DNA of 64,000 bases from Archangium primigenium (GCF_016904885.1 NZ_JADWYI010000001.1:3286001-3350000), one strand, 5' to 3'. Shown: positions 25,434 through 34,463, counted from the first letter of the stretch. The notes: a model not told the origin generated them from the letters alone. Made by a program: numbers and translations.

Positions 25434-26618
25434 ATGTTCTGGCGCGGTTCGTTCGCCTTGTGTCTCGTGTGGTTGAGTGCGTGTCAGCGGACGCCCCCTG
25501 CGGTGGCGCCGCCCGTGGCCGAGGCCCCGCCCGTCGCGGCCGCCGCGCTCCCCGCACCGCCCGTGCCTCCCGCCTTGTCGCTCTGCGAGCCGCGGGGCCA
25601 GACGCCGCTCGACGCGGCCTCGCGCTACCTGGACGAGGGCCGGGCCCAGGACGGGCTCGCGTGTGCCGCCCAGGCCTCCGCCCTGGCGCCGAGCGAGGCG
25701 GCCGCCCATGCGATGCGCGGGGAGGCCCTGGCCGCGCTCGAGCGCACGGCGGAGGCGCAGGTGGCCTATGCGCGGGCCCTGGCGCTCGATCCCGACGCGC
25801 CGGAGGCCCTGCTGGGCGCGGCGCACCTCTATGCCGTGCAGCTGCCCTCCAGCCGCGAGCACGACGAGTTGGGCTCGCTCTACGCCGAGCGGGGGCTGGC
25901 CCTGGCGGGCCTGGAGCCGGGGTGGCGCGAGCGCTTCGCGCTGCTGGCCTCCATCGCCTTCAATGACCTGGGGCGCTCGGGCGAGGCGCTCCAGCGGGCC
26001 CGCCTGGTGCTCCAGCACCAGCCGACCGACGCGGAGGCGTCCTACGAGGAGGCCCTGGCCCTGTTCGAGCTGTGCGAGTTCGCCAAGGCGCGCGTGGCCT
26101 TCTCCCGGCTGACGGGGGACGAGGTGCGGGGGGGCCTGGCGCACCATCACCTCGGGCTGCTGCTCGAGCGCGAGGGGAAGTGGGCGCAGGCGCGGGTGCA
26201 CTTCGACAAGGCGCGGGCGCTCTCCCCCGAGGAGTTCCCGGCCCCGCCCACGCCCTCCGAGGCGGAGTTCCGCGAGGAGGTGGCCCGGGCGGTGGCCGCG
26301 CTGCCCGAGGACATGCGTCGGGACCTGACGGGGGTGCCGGTGCGGGCCGAGGAGCTGCCCGCCCAGGACGACCTGCTGTCGGGCGAGCCGCCGCTCTCTC
26401 CCACCATCCTGGGCCTTTTTCGCGGCCCCTCGTTGCGCGAGGCATGTGATGGTAGGGAGACGCCCTGTCGTTCGGTGGCGCTCTATCGGCTCAACCTCGC
26501 CCGCGCGGTGCGCACTCGGGAGGAATTACGGGAACAAATCAAGGTGACGCTGCTTCACGAGGTGGGACACCTCCGGGGCGAGGACGACCAGGAGCTGGCC
26601 GCCCGGGGCCTGGAGTGA
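25434..26618 (+). CDS. TPR lipoprotein with C-terminal zincin domain
   Basis: The 394-residue protein starts with a lipobox signal (WLSACQ), then a Pro/Ala-rich linker, three to four TPR-like helical repeats (for example AHAMRGEALAALERTAEAQ) and a C-terminal domain with LLHEVGHLRGEDD. The HExxH motif with the downstream acidic residues matches the Zincin_1 (PF06262) family of small putative zinc proteases. Fusion to a TPR array and a lipid anchor is unusual, since the domain is normally a stand-alone protein of about 120 residues. It could process or bind periplasmic proteins. The stop overlaps the next start as GTGA. Confidence 0.75.
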   Translation: MFWRGSFALCLVWLSACQRTPPAVAPPVAEAPPVAAAALPAPPVPPALSLCEPRGQTPLDAASRYLDEGRAQDGLACAAQASALAPSEAAAHAMRGEALAALERTAEAQVAYARALALDPDAPEALLGAAHLYAVQLPSSREHDELGSLYAERGLALAGLEPGWRERFALLASIAFNDLGRSGEALQRARLVLQHQPTDAEASYEEALALFELCEFAKARVAFSRLTGDEVRGGLAHHHLGLLLEREGKWAQARVHFDKARALSPEEFPAPPTPSEAEFREEVARAVAALPEDMRRDLTGVPVRAEELPAQDDLLSGEPPLSPTILGLFRGPSLREACDGRETPCRSVALYRLNLARAVRTREELREQIKVTLLHEVGHLRGEDDQELAARGLE

Positions 26619-27817
26619 GCCCGCCCCGCTCGTCGTCGTCGTCCGGGCTGCCCCTCGTCCGGGTGAGCCTCAAGGGCGCCAAGTCCCTGCGTCGGGGCAA
26701 CCCCTGGGTGTACCGCACCGAGCTGCTGGAGCTGCCCGACACGCAGGAGCGGGGCGCCGTGGTGTCGGTGGTGGACCCCCAGGGAAACCCCGTGGGCCAG
26801 GCCTTCTACGCGCAGCACTCGCCGCTCGCGCTGCGGCTGCTCACGCGCAAGGGGCACGCCGAGGAGAAGGTGGACGAGGCCTTCCTGCGCCAGCGCCTGG
26901 AGTGGGCGCTCGCGCGGCGCGCGCCCCTGCGCCCGCGCGACGGCCTGCGGCTGGTGCACGGCGAGGCGGACCTCCTGCCGGGCCTCTTCGTGGACCGGTA
27001 TGGGTCGGGCCTGTCGGTGCAGACGCTCTCCGAGGGCATGGACGCGCGCAAGGAGTGGGTGGCGCGCACGCTGGCGCAGCTCACCGGCGCCACGCACGTG
27101 GTGTGCCGGGACGACGCGTCGGGCCGGGACTTCGAGGGCCTGCCGCGCGAGGCGCGGCTGCTGCACGGGGAGGGGGAGGCGCGCTTCGGCTACCACGAGG
27201 GGGAGAACCTCTTCGAGGTGAACCTCCTGGGCGACATGAAGACGGGCGCGTTCCTGGATCAGGTGGACAACCACCTGCGCGCGGGCGAGCTCGCGCGGGG
27301 CGCGGCGCTGGACCTGTTCAGCTACCACGGCGGGTTCGCGCTCGCGCTCAGCCGCGCGTGTGACTCGGTGGTGGCGGTGGAGCAGGACGCCACGGCCGCC
27401 ACCCGGGCCCGGGAGAACGCCGCGCGCAACGGGCGCACCAACGTGACGGTGGAGAACGCCAACGCCTTCGACGTGCTGCGCCGCTACTCGGAGTCCAGCC
27501 AGCGCTTCGACACGGTGGTGGTGGATCCGCCAGGGCTCGCCAAGCGGCGCGAGGGCCTGGCCACCGCGCTGCGCGCCTACCACGAGCTCAACCTCCGGGC
27601 CATCAAGTGCCTGCGTCCCGAGGGGCTGCTCGTCACCTGCTCGTGCTCGGGCAAGCTCGGCCGCGAGGAGTTCGAGGAGATGGTGCTGTCGGCCGCCGCG
27701 GATGCCAAGCGGCCGGTGCAGATCCTGGAGCGCCGGGGCGCGGGGTTGGATCACCCGGTGCTCGGCGGCCTGCCGGAGACCGAGTACCTCAAGGCGTTCT
27801 TCATCCGCGTCCTGTAG
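26615..27817 (+). CDS. rlmI: Class I rRNA methyltransferase, RlmI-like
   Basis: The 400-residue protein has an N-terminal PUA-like RNA-binding domain and a C-terminal SAM-dependent methyltransferase domain of the RlmI family, which methylates C5 of a cytosine in 23S rRNA. The SAM-binding segment is ALDLFSYHGGFAL, the catalytic region is VVVDPPGLAKRREG, and TCSCSG holds the Cys expected for cytosine-C5 chemistry. The GTG start at 26615 overlaps the preceding stop, and a Ser-rich segment of about 10 residues precedes the PUA domain. The exact RNA target is inferred from the family. Confidence 0.85.
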   Translation: MSPPRSSSSSGLPLVRVSLKGAKSLRRGNPWVYRTELLELPDTQERGAVVSVVDPQGNPVGQAFYAQHSPLALRLLTRKGHAEEKVDEAFLRQRLEWALARRAPLRPRDGLRLVHGEADLLPGLFVDRYGSGLSVQTLSEGMDARKEWVARTLAQLTGATHVVCRDDASGRDFEGLPREARLLHGEGEARFGYHEGENLFEVNLLGDMKTGAFLDQVDNHLRAGELARGAALDLFSYHGGFALALSRACDSVVAVEQDATAATRARENAARNGRTNVTVENANAFDVLRRYSESSQRFDTVVVDPPGLAKRREGLATALRAYHELNLRAIKCLRPEGLLVTCSCSGKLGREEFEEMVLSAAADAKRPVQILERRGAGLDHPVLGGLPETEYLKAFFIRVL

Positions 27818-27858
27818 GCCCCGGTCCGGGCGGAACGGGCGGCGCGCGGGGAGGGGGG

Positions 27859-28350
27859 CTAGATGCCCATCTCCGCGCGCAGCCGCTTGACCTGCTTGAA
27901 GTACTCCGTGCGGGGGAAGGGCACGTTGAGGATGTGGAAGTCCTTCTTGGACAGGCCCACGCACCCGAAGCAGTAGTTGCAGTCGGACAGGTTGCGGCAG
28001 AGCACCACGTAGGCGCTGCCGGTGCAGTTCTCGCTCTGCACGCAGTAGGCGCAGTGGTGGCACTGCTTGCAGTCCACGCAGTGCGAGCAGTTGTTGCACA
28101 GCTCGCAGCGGGTGCAGTGGGTGCACTGGTAGCAGCTGTCGCAGTCGCGGCAGAACATGCAGTTGGCGCACCGCTCGCAGCCCTCGCACGCGTAGGAGCC
28201 CGGGTTGCCGGGATCCGCCGTGTAGGAGCGGGCGAGCTGCTGGTACTGCTCCATGAACTCGCGTTTGCTCATGGCGGCCACTTCCTCGCGCGCCTGCGCC
28301 TCCTCGCGCGCGTCCGGCACGCTCGTGCGCACCGCTTTGTCCTTCGCCAC
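27859..28350 (-). CDS. Cysteine-rich protein with perfect Cys-x-x repeats
   Basis: The 163-residue protein contains 17 cysteines at exact three-residue spacing (residues about 58-106 of the mature frame) and five more after it. The flanks are ordinary and helical. Tight Cys-x-x periodicity suggests a metal-binding or disulphide-stacked solenoid. Homologues in myxobacteria are often labelled CaiB/BaiF proteins, but no CoA-transferase domain is visible, so that name is not used here. The GTG at 28350 follows an AAAGGAG site by five bases and is preferred; an ATG at 28365 overlaps the upstream stop as ATGA but lacks a ribosome site. It lacks an export signal, so a cytosolic place is likely. Confidence 0.7.
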   Translation of the reverse strand: MAKDKAVRTSVPDAREEAQAREEVAAMSKREFMEQYQQLARSYTADPGNPGSYACEGCERCANCMFCRDCDSCYQCTHCTRCELCNNCSHCVDCKQCHHCAYCVQSENCTGSAYVVLCRNLSDCNYCFGCVGLSKKDFHILNVPFPRTEYFKQVKRLRAEMGI

Positions 28351-28361
28351 GGATGCTCCTT

Positions 28362-28955
28362 TCATTGCACGCCGGGGGAGGGGAGGGGCTGGTCCAATCG
28401 CGCCAGCGCCGCCAGGTCCAACCCGCGTGCCACCCGGCGCACCTCCACGGTGCCCGGAAAACCTCGGCTGCTCACCGCCACCACGTACCGGTTGCCCACC
28501 AGCAGACTGGCCTCGGCCAGTCCGTTCGACTCGTCGTAGCGTACGAAGCCCACGGCCTCCTTGTCCTTCCAGAAAATGGGGGCGGTGGGATCATTCAGGG
28601 CCCGGTTCCGGGCCCCGTTCGCCGCGGCGAGGATGGCCTGGCCCAGCTTGGTGGCCAGCGAGGTGTCCACGATGCGCACCTTCACCTCGCGCTCCTCGCC
28701 GAGCGTGAAGCTGCGCTCGGCCTCGCTCACGGACACGTCGCCATAGCGTCCGGTGGAGCCCGCGTCCCGGGTGCGGGGCAGGCCCTCGATGCCCCGCGGC
28801 AGGAAGGCGCGCAACTGCTCGAAGTGGGCGCAGGGGAAGGCGGCCGGGGCCGCGTCCTCCGCGACCGCGGGTGTTGCCTTTCCACCGTTGGTGCAGGCCG
28901 TGCCCACGAGCCAGGTGAGGAGAACCAGGGGGCGGAGGGGGAAATAGTCGCGCAC
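28362..28955 (-). CDS. Putative lipoprotein of unknown function
   Basis: The 197-residue protein begins with a GTG and a hydrophobic signal ending in a lipobox (VGTAC). I do not recognise the mature domain: about 170 residues with alternating strands and helices, and no catalytic motif. It is divergent from the helicase gene by 34 bases. Its stop overlaps a possible start of the Cys-rich protein, so the two are probably co-transcribed. Confidence 0.65.
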   Translation of the reverse strand: MRDYFPLRPLVLLTWLVGTACTNGGKATPAVAEDAAPAAFPCAHFEQLRAFLPRGIEGLPRTRDAGSTGRYGDVSVSEAERSFTLGEEREVKVRIVDTSLATKLGQAILAAANGARNRALNDPTAPIFWKDKEAVGFVRYDESNGLAEASLLVGNRYVVAVSSRGFPGTVEVRRVARGLDLAALARLDQPLPSPGVQ

Positions 28956-28989
28956 GGGGGAATCAAAGGGTATCCCCGTTCCGCGCGCA

Positions 28990-31074
28990 ATGGACCTCTC
29001 GAAGCTCAATCCCCCGCAGCGTGAAGCCGTGGTCACCACCGAGGGTCCGCTCCTGGTGCTGGCCGGAGCGGGCAGTGGCAAGACCCGCGTCATCACCCAC
29101 CGCATCGTGCACCTGCTGGACAAGCGGCCCAACGGCCTGCTGGCCCGCAACATCCTGGCGGTGACGTTCACGAACAAGGCCGCCGAGGAGATGAAGGAGC
29201 GCCTGGTCCACATGGCGGGGCCCCGGGCGCAGAACGTGCTGGTGTGCACCTTCCACGCCTTTGGCGCGGAGATGCTGCGCGAGGACATCTACCGGCTGGG
29301 CTGGCCCAAGAAGTTCTCCATCGCGGACCAGGGCGATCAGGCGGCCATCATCAAGCGCGCCATGCGCGAGCGGCGCATCGACGACCGGGAGTTCGATCCG
29401 CGCAAGGTGCTCGGGCTCATCTCCAAGGCGAAGAACGCGGGCAAGACGCCCGAGCCGCTCGGCGAGGGGCTGGGGGACGACTACGATCTCATCGCCCACA
29501 TGGTCTACGAGGCCTACCAGCTGTCGCTCAAGGCGCAGGGCTCGGTGGACTTCGACGACCTGCTCATCCTGCCGACGCGCCTTCTGCGCGAGCACGAGGA
29601 CCTGCGGCAGAAGTACACCGCGCGCTTCCGCTACCTGCTGGTGGACGAGTTCCAGGACACCAACCAGGCGCAGCTCAACCTGCTCAAGCTCCTGGCCAGT
29701 GGCGAGACGCGCAACGTGTGCGCCGTGGGCGACGACGACCAGTGCATCTACAGCTGGCGAGGCGCCGAGGTGCGCAACATCCTGAGCTACGACAGCTACT
29801 TCCCGGGCGGCAAGGAAGTGCGGCTCGAGCAGAACTACCGCTCCACCCAGACGGTGCTGGACGCGGCCAACGCCGTCATCGGCAAGAACCCCGAGCGCAA
29901 GGCCAAGCAGATGTGGAGCGAGCGCAAGGGGGGCGAGCGCCTGCGGGTGGTGTCGGCGCCCACCGAGGAGGACGAGGCGCGCTACGTGGCGCAGGAGATC
30001 TCCCGGCTGGTGGCCGAGGGCGTGCCCATGGACGAGATCGCGGTGCTCTACCGCGTCAACGGCCAGGCGCACCCGGTGGAGGAGGCGCTGCGCGAGAAGA
30101 ACCTGCGCTACGAGGTGCTCTCGGGCAGCGAGTTCTTCGACCGGCGCGAGGTCAAGGACGTCGTCGCCTACTTCAAGCTCATCGCCAACCCGCGGGACGA
30201 GACGTCGCTCCTGCGCATCATCAACGTGCCGGCGCGGGGCATCGGTGACGTCACCATGGAGCGGCTGGTGGCGCACGCGCGGCGCGACAGCGTGTCGCTC
30301 TGGGGCGCCATGGAGCGCTCGGAGGGCTACGCCGACCTGCCGGCCGGGGCGGCCCTCAAGGTGCGCGAGTTCCAGCGGCTCGTCGAGCGCTACCGGGAGA
30401 CCTACGAGCACGGCAACCTGGCCCAGGTGACGCGCCAGCTCCTCGAGGAGATTGGCTACAAGGACGACGCCAAGTCCCTGACGAGCTCGCAGGCGAGCGC
30501 CGAGCGCAAGCTGGCCTCCATCGACTTCGTCATCAACTCGCTGGAGAACTTCGAGAAGCGCGAGGGGCCCAAGGCGAGCCTGCTCACCTACCTCAACCGC
30601 CTGAGCCTCGACACCCGCCAGGAGGAGGAGGTCCCCGGCGCCAACAAGGCCATCACCCTGATGACGATCCACGCCTCCAAGGGCCTGGAGTACCGGGTGG
30701 TCTTCTTCATCGGCATGGAAGAGGAGCTCATGCCCCACAAGGGCATGCAGGGCGAGGCGCAGAACCTCGAGGAGGAGCGCCGGCTCTGCTACGTGGGCAT
30801 CACCCGCGCCAAGGAGCGGCTCTACCTCACGCGCTCCGCCATGCGCGTCAAGCGGGGCAAGGAGGTGCCGCGCACCCCGTCCCGCTTCCTGGAGGACATC
30901 CCCCCGGAGCTGGTCGAGGTGGTGGACCTTGACGCACCGCGCAAGGGGCCGCCCACCGAGCAGGAGCAGAACTTCTTCGCCAACCTGAAAGCACGCTTCA
31001 AGGCCCCCCAGGCGGGCGGGGGCGCCACGGGGGCCGGCCCCTCGGCCCCGGGACCCACTCGGGCGGTGCGCTAG
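28990..31074 (+). CDS. UvrD/Rep-family DNA helicase
   Basis: The 694-residue protein is a superfamily 1A ATP-dependent 3'-5' DNA helicase of the UvrD/Rep/PcrA group. Motif Q is LNPPQREAV, Walker A AGAGSGKTRV, motif II VDEFQDTN, motif III GDDDQCIYSWRGA, and motifs V/VI are near HASKGLEYRVV and CYVGITRAKERL. Its length is close to E. coli Rep (about 670). Such helicases restart replication and act in repair. The C-terminus has a Gly/Ala-rich tail. ATG 28990 is the natural start. Confidence 0.93.
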   Translation: MDLSKLNPPQREAVVTTEGPLLVLAGAGSGKTRVITHRIVHLLDKRPNGLLARNILAVTFTNKAAEEMKERLVHMAGPRAQNVLVCTFHAFGAEMLREDIYRLGWPKKFSIADQGDQAAIIKRAMRERRIDDREFDPRKVLGLISKAKNAGKTPEPLGEGLGDDYDLIAHMVYEAYQLSLKAQGSVDFDDLLILPTRLLREHEDLRQKYTARFRYLLVDEFQDTNQAQLNLLKLLASGETRNVCAVGDDDQCIYSWRGAEVRNILSYDSYFPGGKEVRLEQNYRSTQTVLDAANAVIGKNPERKAKQMWSERKGGERLRVVSAPTEEDEARYVAQEISRLVAEGVPMDEIAVLYRVNGQAHPVEEALREKNLRYEVLSGSEFFDRREVKDVVAYFKLIANPRDETSLLRIINVPARGIGDVTMERLVAHARRDSVSLWGAMERSEGYADLPAGAALKVREFQRLVERYRETYEHGNLAQVTRQLLEEIGYKDDAKSLTSSQASAERKLASIDFVINSLENFEKREGPKASLLTYLNRLSLDTRQEEEVPGANKAITLMTIHASKGLEYRVVFFIGMEEELMPHKGMQGEAQNLEEERRLCYVGITRAKERLYLTRSAMRVKRGKEVPRTPSRFLEDIPPELVEVVDLDAPRKGPPTEQEQNFFANLKARFKAPQAGGGATGAGPSAPGPTRAVR

Positions 31075-31088
31075 GGCGAAGTGCGACC

Positions 31089-31117
31089 TTGACTTGCCTC
31101 CCGCCCCCCTCTAAGAC
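31089..31117 (+). promoter_or_regulatory. Sigma70-like promoter of rplM-rpsI
   Basis: TTGACT (31089-31094, five of six consensus) is followed by 17 bases and TAAGAC (31112-31117). It sits about 100 bases before the rplM start, immediately after the helicase gene. The predicted transcript would carry a leader of about 95 bases. Confidence 0.65.
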
Positions 31118-31178
31118 GGTCGGCCTTTCCGGGCCCACGTGGAAGTTCACACGGGCGGCCCGCGGTTGCTTTGGCTCA

Positions 31179-31194
31179 GGCGCCCATGGGCGCC
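31179..31194 (+). promoter_or_regulatory. Palindrome in the rplM leader
   Basis: A perfect 16-base palindrome, GGCGCCCATGGGCGCC, lies 25 bases before the rplM start. Ribosomal L13 leaders in other bacteria often carry control structures, so this may be part of an autoregulatory element; that is inference. Confidence 0.35.
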
Positions 31195-31218
31195 CACCCA
31201 AGTTTTGGAGTTCAAACA

Positions 31219-31665
31219 ATGTCGCAGCGGACCTACAGTGCGAAGCCGGCGGATATCCAGCGCCAGTGGCACGTGATCGATCTGAAGGACAAGGTGCTCG
31301 GTCGCGCCGCCAGCCAGATCGCCACCCTCCTCAAGGGCAAGCACAAGCCGATGTACACCCCGTCGATCGACACGGGCGACCACGTCATCGTGATCAACGC
31401 CGACAAGGTGCGCGTCACGGGTACGAAGGAGCAGGACAAGATGTACTACCGGCACCCGCGTGCCGGTTTCCCGGGTGCCCTCAAGAGCACCAACCTGGCC
31501 AAGCTGCGGGCGCGTCACCCCGAGGACGTCATCACCAACGCCGTGCGCCGCATGCTGCCGCGCAACGCGCTGGGCCGTCAGATGATGACCAAGCTCAAGG
31601 TCTACGCCGGCGACACGCACCCGCACACCGCGCAGCAGCCGGTGGCCCGCGAAGTCGAAGCGTAA
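31219..31665 (+). CDS. rplM: 50S ribosomal protein L13
   Basis: The 148-residue protein is L13, an early-assembling 50S protein that contacts 23S rRNA. Characteristic segments are [19 protein letters not shown], the [15 protein letters not shown] core and [20 protein letters not shown]. The start at 31219 has a TTGGAG site about eight bases upstream. It forms the usual rplM-rpsI pair with a 43-base gap. Promoter and leader are described above. Confidence 0.98.
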   Translation: MSQRTYSAKPADIQRQWHVIDLKDKVLGRAASQIATLLKGKHKPMYTPSIDTGDHVIVINADKVRVTGTKEQDKMYYRHPRAGFPGALKSTNLAKLRARHPEDVITNAVRRMLPRNALGRQMMTKLKVYAGDTHPHTAQQPVAREVEA

Positions 31666-31708
31666 AAGCTCCTCCCTTCCCACACTTTTCGAACTTTAGA
31701 GAGACGAC

Positions 31709-32110
31709 ATGGCTACCGCCACCGAGAAGGGCTTTTATGGCACGGGCCGCCGCAAGGAGGCCACCGCGCGCGTGTGGATCCGCCCGGGCACCGGCGTTGT
31801 GATCATCAACGGCCGTGACATCAACGTGTACTTCGGCCGCGAGACCTCCAAGATGGTGCTCAACCAGCCCCTGGAAGTGCTCGAGCAGAAGGGCAAGATC
31901 GACATCGAGGTCAACGTGCGCGGCGGAGGTCTGAGTGGTCAGGCCGGCGCCATCCGCCACGGCCTCGCCCGCGCGCTGTGCAACTACAACCCGGACTTCC
32001 GTCCGTCGCTCAAGAAGGCCGGCTTCCTCACCCGGGATGCCCGCGCCGTCGAGCGCAAGAAGTACGGTCAGCCGGGCGCGCGTCGCCGGTTCCAGTTCTC
32101 CAAGCGCTAA
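31709..32110 (+). CDS. rpsI: 30S ribosomal protein S9
   Basis: The 133-residue protein is S9, which binds the head of the 30S subunit and reaches the P-site tRNA with its basic C-terminal tail. The family pattern [13 protein letters not shown], the [16 protein letters not shown] segment and the [16 protein letters not shown] tail are intact; the last Lys-Arg pair is the tRNA-contacting end. An AGAGAG site lies before the ATG. It is followed by a strong hairpin terminator. Confidence 0.98.
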   Translation: MATATEKGFYGTGRRKEATARVWIRPGTGVVIINGRDINVYFGRETSKMVLNQPLEVLEQKGKIDIEVNVRGGGLSGQAGAIRHGLARALCNYNPDFRPSLKKAGFLTRDARAVERKKYGQPGARRRFQFSKR

Positions 32111-32135
32111 GCCTTCCGGCTGCGCTGGAACATCT

Positions 32136-32167
32136 GCGGCGGAGGTCCTCTCGGGGGCCTCCGCCGT
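32136..32167 (+). terminator. Terminator after rpsI
   Basis: A 13-bp stem with G-U pairs (arms 32136-32148 and 32155-32167) and a six-base loop follows the rpsI stop by 25 bases, then a T-rich stretch (GTTGTGCTTT). It fits an intrinsic terminator ending the ribosomal-protein operon. Confidence 0.7.
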
Positions 32168-32267
32168 TGTGCTTTGCGGGCCCGCGCGCCTCGCACGGAG
32201 AGCAGTCGAGCCCGCTCACGGGGGCTCCTCAAGCGTTGGGTGGAGCGTGTACCATCCGGCCCTATCC

Positions 32268-33701
32268 ATGGAACTCAACGAAATCCTTCAGATCGCTCTG
32301 CGCGGTGGTGCCTCCGACATCCATCTCAAGGCGGGCCTGCCGCCCATGTTCCGTGTCGATGGCTCGCTGATGCCCCTCAAGGACGGCAAGCGTCTGCCTC
32401 CCGAGGAGGTGGCGCGCATGGCCTTCGGGATCATGAACGAGTTCCAGAAGGAGAAGTTCAAGCAGAGCAACGAGGTGGACCTGGCGTACGGAGTTCCCGG
32501 CCTGGGCCGCTTCCGCGTCAACGTCTTCCAGCAGCGCGGCACCGTGGGCGCGGTCCTGCGTGTCATCCCCTTCAAGGTGATGACCATCAAGGATCTGCTG
32601 CTGCCTCCCGTGCTGGAGAAGATCTGCCTGGAGGAGCGCGGGCTCGTCCTCGTGACGGGCACCACGGGCTCGGGCAAGAGCACCACGCTCGCGGGGATGA
32701 TCGATCACATCAACGCGACCGAGACCAGCCACATCATGACGATCGAGGACCCCATCGAGTTCCTCATCCGGGACAAGCGCTCGATCGTCAACCAGCGCGA
32801 GGTGGGCGTGGACACCATGTCCTTCGCCCAGGCGCTCAAGAGCGCGCTGCGCCAGGATCCCGACGTCATCCTCGTGGGCGAAATGCGTGACCACGAGACG
32901 ATCGAGACGGCGCTCTCGGCGGCGGAGACGGGCCACCTGGTGATGTCCACGCTGCACACGCTGGACGCCACGGAGACCATCAACCGCATCGTGTCCGCCT
33001 TCCCGCCCTTCCAGCAGAAGCAGGTGCGCATCCAGCTGGCGAGCGTGCTCAAGGCGGTGGTGAGCCAGCGTCTGGTGCCGCGCGCGGACGGCAAGGGCCG
33101 CGTGGCCGCCGTGGAGGTGCTGCGCTGCACCTCGCGCGTCAAGGAGCTCATCGAGGACAAGGACCGCACCAAGGAGATCTCCGACGCCATCTCCCAGGGC
33201 TCGGACAGCTACGGGATGCAGACCTTCGACCAGTCGTTGATGTCGCTGGTGAAGCAGGGGCTCGTCACCTACGAGGAGGCCCACCGCCAGTCGAGCAACC
33301 CGGACGACTTCGCGCTGCGCTTCTCCGGCATCAGCGCCACCTCGGACTCGAAGTGGGACAACTTCGAGGGCGGGGGCGATCGCCCCATTCCGGGCTCGGC
33401 GTCCTTCGGCCAGCAGAACCAGCCCGCGCCGGCGCCGGCCCCCGTGGCGCCTCCCCGGCCCCTCACCGGCTCGCGCACGGCCGTGCCCGCGGTGCAGGGC
33501 AGCCCCGCGTCGCGCCCGGCCATCCCCGTCGCGGGCTCGCGTCCGGCCATCCCCGCGGTGCAGGGCGCGCCCCAGGCGGCGGGCTCCCGGACGGCCATTC
33601 CCACCGTCCAGGGCACCCCCTCGCGCCCCATGCCCGCGCCGGCCCCCGCGCCCGCGCCCGCTCCGGCCGCGGACGACGACTTCCAGATCGAGCGCTTCTA
33701 G
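32268..33701 (+). CDS. pilT: PilT-like type IV pilus retraction ATPase with a long tail
   Basis: The first 360 or so residues are a hexameric PilT/VirB11-type ATPase: SDIHLKAGLPP N-domain, Walker A VTGTTGSGKSTT, Asp box IMTIEDPIEF, Walker B DVILVGEMRD and the His box TGHLVMSTLHT. It would power pilus retraction at the inner membrane. Residues about 368-477 form a Pro/Ala-rich, probably disordered tail with four near-repeats of SRxAIPxVQG; canonical PilT proteins end near residue 345-370. It stands alone, about 7 kb from the minor-pilin operon. Myxobacteria often have several PilT paralogues, so this may not be the main one. Confidence 0.9.
   Translation: MELNEILQIALRGGASDIHLKAGLPPMFRVDGSLMPLKDGKRLPPEEVARMAFGIMNEFQKEKFKQSNEVDLAYGVPGLGRFRVNVFQQRGTVGAVLRVIPFKVMTIKDLLLPPVLEKICLEERGLVLVTGTTGSGKSTTLAGMIDHINATETSHIMTIEDPIEFLIRDKRSIVNQREVGVDTMSFAQALKSALRQDPDVILVGEMRDHETIETALSAAETGHLVMSTLHTLDATETINRIVSAFPPFQQKQVRIQLASVLKAVVSQRLVPRADGKGRVAAVEVLRCTSRVKELIEDKDRTKEISDAISQGSDSYGMQTFDQSLMSLVKQGLVTYEEAHRQSSNPDDFALRFSGISATSDSKWDNFEGGGDRPIPGSASFGQQNQPAPAPAPVAPPRPLTGSRTAVPAVQGSPASRPAIPVAGSRPAIPAVQGAPQAAGSRTAIPTVQGTPSRPMPAPAPAPAPAPAADDDFQIERF
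33471..33614 (+). repeat. Degenerate repeat coding SRxAIPxVQG
   Basis: Four imperfect copies of a roughly 30-base unit encode SRTAVPAVQG, SRPAIPVAG, SRPAIPAVQG and SRTAIPTVQG in the PilT tail, with short spacers between them. Confidence 0.75.
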
Positions 33702-33722
33702 GCGCCGGTGGGGCGGGGAGGC

Positions 33723-34463
33723 TCAGGCCTCCTCGTCCCCGAGCTGGGCCCTCAGCCGCGAGAGCCGCTGGGGGCCGATGAGCCCCTCGCGGGCCAGCAG
33801 CTGCAGGAAGTCCACGGCGGCGCGCAGACCCGCCTCCATGTCGGCCTCGGGCTTGCCCTCGATCTCCGCCTCGTAGAGCGCCTCGATGTGCTCGGGGTTG
33901 ATGGGGGTGGGGCCTTCCTCCCAGGCGATGTTCACCAGGGCCCGGGACAGGCGCGCCCGCACGTCGCGCTCCGCCGCGTCCTTCGCCGTGCGCTCCAGGC
34001 CCAGGATGAGGGCGTCCACCTGCTCGCGGCTGAGCGCCGCCAGGGCGGGTACCTCGCCCAGCGTCTCCTGGACGTAGGTGCTGTCGAAGTTCTCCACCTC
34101 CTGCTCGTAGCCGAAGGCCTCCTCCATGAGGATGGAGGCGATGAAGGCATCCGTTTCGTCCGCGCTGGCGCCCTCGGCCCCGAGGGCCTCGCGGGCCTTG
34201 GCCGTGGCCGGGCCGAGGGTGGCGTCCCCGGAGAGCGCGCGGGTGGCGGCGTACGCGGCCAGGAAGATGACGGCGGCCTCGGCGTCCGAGGACAGGTGGC
34301 GCTTGGTGGCGCCGCCCAGGAGGATGCCGCGCTTGTCGGGATGGGCGGCGGCGGTCTCGGCGAACAGCCGCTCGTCGGCCTCGAGGGGCGCGCCATCCTT
34401 CTCCTTCTGGAGCGTGTCACGGGCGGCTTCGGGGCTGAGGTAGCGGGCGATGAGGGGGTGCAT
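33723..34463 (-). CDS. Hypothetical protein
   Basis: I do not recognise this 246-residue protein. It is acidic, alpha-helical and without signal peptide, membrane segments or a clear motif. It shows moderate amphipathic helices and a C-terminal LRAQLGDEEA. The ATG at 34463 gives a normal start; it diverges from recX with a 34-base gap, so both promoters must be compact. It converges with pilT by 21 bases. Confidence 0.6.
   Translation of the reverse strand: MHPLIARYLSPEAARDTLQKEKDGAPLEADERLFAETAAAHPDKRGILLGGATKRHLSSDAEAAVIFLAAYAATRALSGDATLGPATAKAREALGAEGASADETDAFIASILMEEAFGYEQEVENFDSTYVQETLGEVPALAALSREQVDALILGLERTAKDAAERDVRARLSRALVNIAWEEGPTPINPEHIEALYEAEIEGKPEADMEAGLRAAVDFLQLLAREGLIGPQRLSRLRAQLGDEEA

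Noticed and set aside
20555-25435. About 1600-codon open frame opposite pilY1
   Set aside because: Same antisense-shadow effect; the plus strand has the clear PilY1 domains and a good start.
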